Shown: one piece after another, positions 39,990-50,000 of the stretch
Position numbering within the stretch: position 1 is the stretch's first letter
How the letters are laid out: every line of letters begins with the position of its first letter
Assembly: GCF_000208865.1 (NCBI RefSeq)
Contig: NC_018392.1
Coordinates: forward strand, 558,001-622,000
Source of the DNA: Neospora caninum Liverpool
Lineage: Eukaryota > Apicomplexa > Conoidasida > Eucoccidiorida > Sarcocystidae
Direction of reading: 5' to 3'
Length of the DNA: 64,000 nt
Translations under genes and position numbers: made by a program
The notes under the pieces: generated by a model
Seen by the model: the letters and a program-made list of their open reading frames with translations, nothing else
Told to the model about the DNA's origin: nothing
Databases searched by the model: none

Positions 39990-40316
39990 ATGGCGGCTAG
40001 AAGAAGGTTTGAATACAACAGAAAAATCATTTGCTGCAGAGACGAGCGGTCGAGAGGTGGGGCACCTCGCACAAACGTCCTTACAGCATCGGCGAATCTT
40101 CACGAGACCATAGAGACCCTCCCAGTTCTCGGTGCCCAATTCCGCAGAAGACTCTCCGGGCCGTCGCGTGCACACGGCCACAGCGCCCCACGAAGTTTAG
40201 GTGGTAATAAGCGACTTTCCCTGGCAAAAGAGGCGGGAGACACCATGTCCGTAGACATTTACAACGAAACGCAATTTCCGCCCGAAAAATTCGAAAACAG
40301 ACCGGAGCGTCGGTAA
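39990..40316 (+). CDS. possible small protein, 108 aa, good start context
   Basis: The ATG lies in TCGAAAATGGCGG, close to the AAAATGG context preferred in Toxoplasma. The frame runs 108 codons to TAA. The product is basic and hydrophilic, with no TM helix, signal peptide or known motif. Only the start context and length support it. It could equally be the first exon of a spliced gene or chance. Confidence 0.22.
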   Translation: MAARRRFEYNRKIICCRDERSRGGAPRTNVLTASANLHETIETLPVLGAQFRRRLSGPSRAHGHSAPRSLGGNKRLSLAKEAGDTMSVDIYNETQFPPEKFENRPERR

Positions 40317-41068
40317 GAAATTGAACCCAGTCTATGCCGCCCACCTCTCTGGCACAGTAGTAGAGAAGGATCCAAACCAGGGGCTGAGCGTGTGCCCAGC
40401 CACGGAGGACGAGCTGTGCCTATGCTTCAGCGGCCGCCCTCAGAAAGAACAAGGTCGAACAGTGCGCTTCTCGCCGGGTGTGTAGCGGGGACGGGACCGT
40501 CGCCAGGAAGGGGGAAGGGCAGGTATGTGCGCGCGCGCCTCTCGGCCTGCAGGACGTTTGGTGTAGCGAGAGACGAGGGGAACGGTTCAGGTTGCAAACG
40601 AAAACGACCAGGAGCCTCAAACAGCACATTTTTGGTGGTCTTATTCACATCCAACTTTGGGTATGTTCCTTTCCAGACCAGCGCAAGAAAAAGGCAGAAC
40701 CGTGACAACACAGTACAAGGGAGACGTCGGTTGTACGATGTAGCACAACCACTGAAGCCAGGGATTGGACACCCCGCAGTCACACGAAATTTCGTGACAG
40801 GTGGAAGTGACGAACCTCCAGGATTGTGCAGAAAAGACGTTCTTTTGGAGCTGTAAGCCCAGTTCGTGACATGTGCTTTGGTGACAAGGGCGAAAAAGAG
40901 AAGAACCTGTCGGAATGGCATGGGGGGAAACAGTATGTTGGGGCCGCCCGCACAGTATAGCGTGCCAAGCTGCCAACCGGCTGTGCAGCGGGTACCAGGT
41001 GACTGTTTTGTAGGAAGATTAGGCGTCCCGGCTAAGGAGGTAGGATTTTAATGAAGAGCTGAAGAAAA

Positions 41069-41090
41069 CATGGAAGCCGGAGCTTCCATG
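41069..41090. repeat. short perfect inverted repeat (9 bp arms, 4 nt loop)
   Basis: CATGGAAGC and GCTTCCATG are exact reverse complements flanking CGGA. The hairpin sits in the gene-poor region with no gene nearby, and has no T-run or other terminator-like neighbour. Confidence 0.7.
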
Positions 41091-41822
41091 ATTTCTTTGC
41101 AGCATGATAAGGTTCGTCTTCATAGGCTGCTTTCCAGGCCTGGCACCATCGACTTCCCGTAATGCATGGCTGAAGTTGGAGGCAATCAACGACGTCGGAC
41201 GGCCGCAGTCCTCACTACACTGTAGTAATCGACAGTCACTTGCAAGCAAGCAATGCAGCCTCTCTTAGCAATGTACATTTCTAGGGAAGGGTCATATAGG
41301 AAAGCCCCCTACCGTTTGGAAGAAGCAACTCTGCGTTACTTCACTGCAGGCGCAGGCACGCACCTGCTTCCTGCAAATCGCTTTCTGCCAGCAACGCGCC
41401 TTGCCATGGATCAGCGAGGTGCGGCCGTACGATGCGCCGCGTAGAGGCCCCTAATGGCCCACAGCGGAACAAGGTGCTCTGTGCAAAAGTTACCTCTCTC
41501 GGGACTTCATTCATGCCTTGCCACGAGCAAGAAAAAGGCGAGTTCTGCAGATTTATGCCTGGTTGTGTAGGCAGGATTGCGCTTTTCAACGTCACGGGGG
41601 AGCGGCCGGGCACGAGTTCGTCGCCCTTTCCCGGGCGCCAGACGGTTACGAAAACGCAAATACAGCGGGAGAGGCAAAGGTTGTCTCATGACAGTCTTGC
41701 TTTTTGTCTCTGACACAGATCTTGGTTCTTTTTACCGTGCCTCCGTGGACTGATGTGTTTGCCTCCAGTTTGGTCAGGCTTCATCTGGTGCCCCCGTTGT
41801 CCACGAGCCCCGCCCATCCCGT

Positions 41823-41878
41823 TCGTTGTGTTGCGTGCAACAGTTTCACAGTCGTTGTGTTGCGTGCAACAGTTTCAC
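41823..41878. repeat. two-copy direct repeat, 29 bp period, with embedded palindrome
   Basis: A 27-nt unit occurs twice, 29 bp apart and without mismatches. Each copy contains GTTGCGTGCAAC, a perfect 12 bp inverted repeat. The pair lies about 1.5 kb upstream of the MLO-like gene. Confidence 0.85.
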
Positions 41879-43397
41879 GAGAGTCATCACTCTCTATCCT
41901 CCCTATAAAGTCGCCGTCTTTTCAGTCCAGGAGGGCTAACACGAAGTAGCACACGAAAGCCAAGTGTATCGCTCTTCCCAGCCGTTTTCTTCAAGAACCG
42001 GTAGCGGAAAGCTCCACTTCGTAGGCACACACGGTCGTTGTCTCTGTTCAGTCCCAACATACGCGCAGATTATTGCCAACCGTTCTCGTAACTCGAGTCT
42101 TCTACCCAATTCAGAACGTCTGGACGTTTTTAAAGGTAACGGCATGTAGGAGAACTCTTACCAATTGTTGTCTCCCCTAGAAGTTTATCAGAATCCATGC
42201 AGTGCGTTGTTGTTTTTCTCAAATAATGGCGTCGTGGTTAGAAACCTGACTGAGCGGCAGCTGATTTTGAACTGATTAGGTCGCACAGCCCTGGCAAATC
42301 GGAGGCAGAGAGTGCTTCCTGGGGGCGCGGGTGGCACTGAGGAATTGAGGAAGCACGTTAAAGAACGAGTTGGCTCTTCGATTTGTGGCGATACCATCAC
42401 TGAAGGTTCACTCCTCCGAGAACGAAAACACGACAGCACGGCTTCCATGGCCTGTCAACTTATACATTCTCAAGAAGAGCACATACCACAGCTGTCTTCA
42501 TTCCACTGTGACGCATTCCTATCCCGGTGGGACGACATGTAGACGGTAGGTTCAGGAAGGGCGTCACCCATCCCCGTTGCAACGGTCGCTGCAGTGCAGA
42601 CGGAGCCGTTATGCATATTTGCCGTCATCTGATGAGACAGCACCGTAAACTACTCACTTGATATCCCTGAGAAACCTAGTTTCAACTAGCATGGGCAGAG
42701 TGTCTGCATAGTGCACTGCATGGTCGACCACTGCGGCTGTTCGCAGACAAGTAGTTTTCCGCAATCCTCCTGCTTCTAAATTGCAATCACCCCCTTCCTT
42801 TCAAGCTTCCCCGCGGCCGATGGATGCTGCATTCTGCAGTAGTGGAAGCATTTTGGCATCAGAAAGGTATGACTCGAATATGTATGACTTGCATTTGTCA
42901 TGGTAGGCTCTGTCCGTTGTCAACAAAGGAACAGGAGGCAAGAGTGTTCGCGCAGGTAATAGTTGCAGCCACTCTTCAGCGAATACAAGGTACGACCCAT
43001 TTCAACGAGGTTGTGGAACACCCATCTACTCTATTTTATGCAGCCAGTTGGTGTGGTAGACTATACCGTCATTTATCGGCCGGTTTCACATTCGGAGCCT
43101 AAAACAGTCACGCACGCCTACACAACTTGGTAAAACGTGACACACAGAGCCGCAGTGAGGCCCATGCTTTCTGCGTGGTGCGGGTCGAGCTGATCCCGGC
43201 GCAGGACGAAGGGTTCTTCAAGTTAAGACAAGTACCCATGATGGAGAAGTCATTGTGGGACTGTACGTACACTGGGCATACGGTCTGTACTGCAAGTTAA
43301 CCGCGCTACCAACCGGAGCCGCAAAATTTCTCGCTTATGTAGAACTCCGTCCAGCGTCTGGTGAGCAAGACACAGGTGAACAGCGAACGTCTTGAAA

Positions 43398-45743
43398 ATG
43401 GGGAAACAAGGACGCCTACTTATTCTGTTTCTCGCGGCTGCTTTTCCACTGGGCAGCGCCGGTCAGGAGGCTGGCGACCAGGACCATGCTGCTGCAGATC
43501 ACTCCTCCGTTTTAAACCACGTAGTCATCGCGATTCTAGGCACCATCTTGATTTTGACTTTGATTTTCGAGGTAAGGGACGACAAACGGTGAACGGGGGC
43601 TTTTGCTTCACTGAGGCGGACTTACAGCTGGCACACGAGACCATCGTCGAAGCCCTCGAGGAAAAACATCTACACCATGCTCTTGAGGTCGTCAGCGCTG
43701 TGAACAAAGAGATGACCATCCTTGGTTTCATTTCTCTATTATTGTTTGCAATGACAAGATTTGGCTACCTAATGCAAGCAAGCGATAATTTACTGGGACA
43801 GACAGAGCTCGAGAGGATCGGAATCGAGGAAATGAAAGAAGAAGGAGGGAACCCGTATACCGCCCCAACGCCGCTGTTCGAACTCTTCGAAGACGTACAC
43901 ATCACGGTCTTTTTTTTTATGGTCACCTTCTTCTTCGCTATTGCCTTGTTGCTAGCGGCCGCAGTAATCGAAACCTCCCGATGGAGAAAGTAAACTTCCT
44001 TTGCCGGGTTATCAATAGATCTTCGTTAAATGAGACATTTCAGATACGAAGGGGTTGATTTCATGGAGCTACGGAAGAAAGTGGAAGATGGGAGCGTGTC
44101 GACCGGCCACCTCAAGTTTTGGTTCTTGAGGTATAAATTCGTCAACCCAACGAACCCACTTCTCGCTCACCCAAAAGCAGGCTTCTCATTTGGCGAGTAT
44201 CTCTCTGAGAGGCTGACGGCCGTAGTTGTCAAACTCGTAGAAGTTTCGCCATCAACATGGATTATCATAATGGCCTTCGCTCTGCTCGTTCGGCCAGTAC
44301 TGGCTTTCGGCCCGAGAGATACTGTGAAGTTTTTCTTTGGTCTGGCTGGAGTTTTGGCATTCTGCACGGTTCTCCTCTACCTCTACCTCTCCAGATTGCT
44401 ATCACAGCTGTGGCCTGGGAGCGTTGCTGTGGCCGACCATATCCAGAATGTGACCAAGCCTGGCTACCACGGCAGTCCTGGAGAAGCTCCCATTGAAGGA
44501 AGCGATCCCGTAGTGAAGAACAATGCATTTTGCGCCTTCGTGCAAGGGGCAAAGGCAGTTAACTGCCAAGAAGCTCTGTTCCTTTTCGGATCGAAGGGGC
44601 CGAAAGTCATGCAGGCTACCATTCAGCTGATCATCTTCGCCCATGTTGTTACGATTGCCTGTTTGGCGAAAATGATGCTCTCTGGCCACTCGCAGCACGT
44701 CATCTTCGAGCCTATGGGTTATTGGACTGGCTACGTTCCGCTGTTGATTATCGCTGCGAGCCTCTCAGTTTTCCCTAGCATCACATCGATGTTCTGCACT
44801 TTCACAAGCGTGGGATATTTCGCCGACAACGAGGCTCTCAGGCGAAGCAGTGACAAACTTCAGCGACGAAAGCTTGCCCGCTATTACCAGATTCTCATCT
44901 TCCTCCAGCACAAGGCAAACGTCTTTTTTGCGCGTCAGCGGAACAATATCCAGGATGAGATTAGCCGGGCAAAAGAGGTGTATACATCTTTACCTGTGGA
45001 GACTCAGCGGGGCTACCAGGATATCTTCCACGCTTTTTCGGCAAACGGCAGGCAGCCCAGAATTCCCCTATCGAACCTGTTCCTTATGATGACCGCCTTT
45101 GAGCTCGACCAGCGGGTTCCTGATTGCAGACGGAAGATAAGTACGGAAATATAAAACTGTACACTTGGCGGCATTTATGGACGCCTGCGCAGATGAATGG
45201 ATGGCGATCTTGGATACTGATAAGAAGGGAGAGTTGGTATTTCCCCAGTTTGTCACAGTGAGTTTCGATGAGACCGTCGCGCCGTTATCGCCCGCAAAGT
45301 ATCAGGAATTGCAGATCGTGCTCTTTCTCTTACAAGACGACATCCCTGAAATGAAGAACAAAGCTTTGGAAGAGCAACGCCTTAACGTAAGCTGCTTCGC
45401 CACCGACAGAGCCCACTAAGAAACCCTCAATGCCTTGTTAAGGAACTGTTTAACGCCATCGACGCCGATAGCGATGGTTTTGTAACGATGGTAAGCGATT
45501 GCTGGATGACGTTTCTTTCCTCAGTTTCATCAGACCGCAACTGCTTGCCAGGAAGAGCTGCTTGATCAACTGCAGGGTATCAAACCGCCTGTCTCAATCA
45601 GTGAAGCAACAGAGCTTATGGCTGATATAGCCGGAGGTCGTTACGGTGAACTCGTGAGGCCTCAGCAGCTTTTTACTTGGGTTCGTGCTACGGAGGAGCA
45701 GGCACGAACACTTCTTCCTCAAGGGAAAGAACCTCACCACTAA
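43398..45743 (+). CDS. MLO-like seven-transmembrane protein with C-terminal EF-hands, about 690 aa
   Basis: MLO proteins are seven-TM calcium-signalling proteins best known from plants. Exons: 43398-43571, 43616 (or 43628)-43989, 44044-45140, 45193-45386, 45443-45490, 45552-45743; GT-AG, all in phase. The ATG context is TGAAAATGGGG. The product starts with a signal peptide (ending near GSAG), a short Asp/His/Ala-rich outer segment and TM1 at 39-57. Then come NKEMTILGFISLLLFAMT, matching the MLO core at TM2; VHITVFFF (TM3) followed by SRWRKYE, like the RWK-WE loop; FSFGEYLSERL; STWIIIMAFALL (TM4); TM5-TM6; and VPLLIIAASLSVFPSITSMF (TM7). In place of the plant calmodulin-binding tail there is a degenerate EF loop (DTDKKGELVFPQ) and a canonical one (DADSDGFVTMEE, D/D/D/G/E at 1, 3, 5, 6, 12). 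The likely role is calcium-responsive membrane signalling. The MLO call rests on motif memory, not a search. Confidence 0.78.
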
Positions 45744-47031
45744 TAACAGTAGTGTCGTTCTGATCTACGAGGCACCCCGCATCGCCGATGTACTGCCGCC
45801 GCTTCCAGAAGCAAACCCCCCCATGCAACATGCTTTGTGTTTGTCTTTTGCGTTATCTGCACGCCCGTGATAGAGGCGGCGGCCAGCAAGCATCGGCCGC
45901 AAATTACCAACGTCTCCAGTCCAAACGTGTCGACTTAGACAGGGAAAATGACATAACCTTGCTGGCGAATTGAGGCAGATCTCCAAGCTGGGACACATTT
46001 CATGTCGTGATCTTGTGTTTTCATGTAGTATTGCAAGGAGCGCTTTACTCAATCGGTGCGTGGACGCTGCGCATTCTTCTGACGCCGAACAGTGAAAGGA
46101 AGACCGGCGGCGCGTTAGTCTCTCTGTTCACGTCTGGCAACACGACATTCGAATCCACTGCAAAAAATGATCTTCCCTCCTGAAAAGCTCACACTGCTAG
46201 TGACGCAGCCTGCTCCTGGAAATGTCCCGTTCTCTTGCTCTCTCATGTGCTGTGTATGTACGAACTGCCGGCATTCGTGATCGTTCCGAGCAACCGATAT
46301 ACCTGCCTATCTGTGGTCTTCTCTCTACCACAATCACCAGGCTCGAAGTCACACCGCGACCTGCTCACGGCAACGCCATCACCCGCTTTTGACTCCCCTC
46401 AATGGCCGAGGAAGGTGCAAAGTAAAACGAGATTACTGTCGACAGCACAGTTTTCCCCAACAGTTTCAGCGGAGTTAGCTTCACTGGCTTGTCTCACTGG
46501 CAAGTTTTTCCCAGGGGAAATGCACAGCGGAGGCGCCCGAGCATGCCGCGTGAGCGCGTGGTCACATGCCGGCATGGTCGTGGTTCGCACGGGTAGGTTG
46601 CCCGAGGCACTCTGCTGCTATTGAGTTCTTTTTGATGCATTCTCTTAAATACGATGCTGGAAGACTTTTCATTCAGCAAGGTGACAGAGTATTTGGTCGC
46701 CTCAAGTTGCCGGCCTGCGTTCGGGGGCAGCCTCCGCTGACGCAGCTGCCAGTTTTTTATGCCGGCATGCTGCACTCGCGGAGCGACAGCCGCTTCACCG
46801 AAGAGAGACCACAGCGGTTTTACAGCGGACAAGCTCTTTCCGACAACTTGTTGAGTGAAGCGCTGTTTGGAAGAGTCGTGTCCCCCCCAGAAGTCGTGTC
46901 GAAAAGGCTGTGTTGTTTGCCGATTGAGACGACCCACCTCGCCGGACAGCCACACCTTCCACCGGCAGCGTAGATAAAAGAGATACCCGTGTGTTTCGTG
47001 CATCGCCTGTTCTCTTTCGTTGGTCTTCAAA
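45744..47031. other. intergenic: MLO-like 3' flank and receptor-kinase promoter
   Basis: Two overlapping frames on opposite strands (46494-47057 minus, 46566-46973 plus) have no motif. The minus one covers the start codon of the next gene and is likely a shadow. The stretch just before 47032 should hold the promoter and 5' UTR of the receptor-like kinase. No RNA gene seen. Confidence 0.45.
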
Positions 47032-50000
47032 ATGCACCATCCAGCACTGTGTCTCACTCTCGTCCTTCATCACCTACCGTCCATCTGTCTCGCGGTCCCA
47101 GACACGTTGGCGTCTCCGCCTCCCTCACCCCGCCTGGCGGCCCCTCCCCAGACTCGTGACTCCCTTTCTCGAGATGATGCCTCGTCCTCTCCATTTCACT
47201 CGTTCTTTTCGCGCCATGGACGACGGTATCCTCGAGGGGATGAGCGAGATTTGTCTCGTCGCTCAAACCACGGAAGGCGATCGCGGCTGAAGCAGAGGCG
47301 CGCGTTACAGACAGCGGCGTTCGAGCCCGAAAGCTCCAGAGAAAGTAGTGCCCGTCCTGTCAGTTGTAATCTGCCTCTCGGTGACTTTGAATGGCCGGCG
47401 TATTCTTGCAAACAGGACCTCCCGTGTCGTTGGCCTGTCACCCCTCCACTGCGCGCCGGAGCTGGGACTTTCCCAAGTCCGGGTCGGTCGCTTCGTCGCA
47501 CACGAAAAAAACGCGGGGCGATTCCTTGCTTTTCTTCCCTTCAACCTCGGCAGAAACGACGGCGGGAAGGGCTCCGCCACTCCCGTCCTCCCTTCCTCAG
47601 TACCTCTCTCCTAAACGTTTCCATCGCCGCTTCGGTCGGCCTCTGTGGGCGGTCTCGTCGACGTTCTGGAGGCCGCGACGCTCGGCGGCATCTCCACACA
47701 TCTCGTCAGAGGAGGACCGGCAGGCTCGAAAGGTACTGGGGAGAAGGAAAGACGCTTAGGAAATCCTGGCAGAAGGAGGGACCCAAAAACAGTGGAGTGC
47801 CTTTTTCCTTGTATCGAGCCGAACCAGCGAAGAAAAGCTTTTCGGCATCTTCCAGTCGAACGGAACACGTGCATGCGCCGTTTGTTCCCGCCTTGTTGAG
47901 AGACGAGAAATGCTCTGCGGCTGGAAAACCGACCGAGACTTGCAACGAGAGGGAAAAGCTCAGCTGCCACGACACGCACCCCGCTCCGACTCTATGGGGT
48001 GCAATCATGCTCGATGAACCCAGGCAGGTGTCCTTCGTTGAAGGGTGTCGGTGCGAAACATGCGTGGTGAGTGCTGACCAGATAGGCCCCGATATATGTG
48101 AAAATAGGGACCGGTCCAGCCGATTGGCAAATGTGAAGGAAAAGAGGGATTCGCACATTCTTCAAGCTCTGTCAACGAAAGCTGTCCTAACCGGAGAATG
48201 GGAAGAGCGGCAAGTGTGCGCTGCAGGCTCGGCTGAGCAAGCGTCGAGGTGGCGATCGCGCCTCGGTGGAGATGAAAAGGACGACGCGAAGGCCGAAGGC
48301 GAGAGAAATGCAGGTCGGGTCCTCTCCGCCTCTCGATCGGTTCCTCCACGTGACAAAGATACGCGGAGAGGGGGCGCAGTGCAGGTACAGCGCACCGAGG
48401 CGACTGTTTTGAAAGAGTCTTCTTTCTGGTTGTGTAATGCGCCTCCTTTGGCGGTCGACAGGAGCGAGGAGGCGTCTGTCTTGTTTCTCAAAGACGACAA
48501 CGTGCGTGGTCTCGCGGTGCAAAGCAGCAGGGGATTTCCCACCGCGTTCGAGATGTGCACATCTGCCGTAGACGGCATTGGCTCTTTGCCAGGTCCTTCC
48601 CCTTTGTCTCCGGCGTCTTCTGCGCCGGCTCCGTTTTTCTCGTGGGCCGCCGTCTTGTCTGCGCTGGCCTTGTCTCCTTTCGTCTTGTGGCGAGGCGGTG
48701 CGTGGCTCGTCTCTTCGGGAAAAGCTTCCAAGCCTCCCTTTCTCTGTATGGGCTTTGCGGCTCTGGACGTGGTTCTCCTGTCCCTTTCGCTCGCCTCTCC
48801 GCCGTTGGGGTTTTTAGGCAGCAGAGAGAGTCAGGCGACAGCTCTCAGGTGTCCGCCGTTCCTTCTCGCCGAGGCGTCCGAAGTTCACGCGCCTCCCGTC
48901 CCTGCCCCGAGCGTGATTGTGGAGAATGTCACTGTCTCGCAGCCCTTCTTCGCTTCTCTCCACCAGCTCTGGTCCCACTGGAGCGGTCCTTCCACGTGCG
49001 TGTCTTCTCCCTACTCTCTCTCCTGTGGCGGAGAGACGGAGCGAGGCCTCGCGAGCGAGGCAAAGTGCGCCGGAGAATCTGAACGACGGGCAAGACGGAA
49101 GACGTTCAGAGACAGCGAGACACTTGAAGGCCCGCGTGGACGCCCGAATGCGTCTGTTCAGTCGCTACAGCTGCCACTCACGAGCGACAATCTCATCGCG
49201 CTCGCCGTCCTTTTCATTCTCTGCGGCCTCGGATGCGTCTACCTCATCCAACTCTCCGTCGGCTTATCCCGCTGCTGCAAATGCAAGGCGTGCAAGGGGG
49301 AATACGTCCTTCAATACAAGGTAATCCCCGCCAGAAAGCAACTAACGCGCTGACCTTCAGGCCCAGACACAGAAATGCGAGGAGCTGCGTGCACGCACAC
49401 ACACGCAGATCCATTACACACACGCGAAGAACATGCCGCATATATATATATATATATAGATGGCATATATATATATATATATGGCAAAGAAAAATCACTC
49501 GTCGAGAACACCAGTGCACGCGTGTGTCTGTATGTCTTCGTGCATCTCTGTATTTGTGGCATGCATTTCCAACACGCTTCTCCAATTCGTTGGCTCGTGG
49601 GGCGTGTGAAGGCGTGGGGCAGGGGACTCCGGTGACTCGCCGAAGAACTGCGCGACGACATCTCTCTTCTTCTACTTGCGTGTATGTTGCTTTTTATCTG
49701 GAGGCGCATGCGCCTGCAAACTCAATTGTGCATTCCGACATGCAGTGAGGTTCAGCGACACCTCCACGTTTGTACTGCGCATATATTTCTAGATGTATAT
49801 ACACGCAGAAGTATGAGGCACATGGGGACACAGCCATTTGTTCAAGGACCTACAAATGTATATGTTTATATGTAGGTGTGTTTGTATATATTGGCATGCG
49901 ATTTGTATATTTACGCTTGTGCGTGTCTGGATGTGTGTGTTTTCTGTTCAGCTGGGGAGTGGGGGATACGGCACAGTCTGGGTTGTGCGTCGGCAGGGCG

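Larger units (their letters stand above)
38033..43397. other. 5.4 kb gene-poor region between divergent genes
   Basis: The region separates the minus-strand kinase from the + strand MLO-like gene, so it should hold both promoters. It is clearly less GC-rich than the flanking kinase and NOT4 exons. Open frames are short. Those worth noting are 39990-40316 (+, see its own entry) and 40427-40921 (minus, 164 codons, hydrophobic N-terminus but weak start context). I found no recognisable protein family, tRNA or transposon. Confidence 0.4.

Noticed and set aside
40427..40921. 164-codon minus-strand frame with a hydrophobic start
   Set aside because: Weak start context, no conserved features, and the hydrophobic run is short. 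Kept only as a note in the region entry.
46494..47057. 187-codon minus-strand frame
   Set aside because: Covers the start codon of the receptor-like kinase, has no motif, and overlaps an equally featureless + strand frame.
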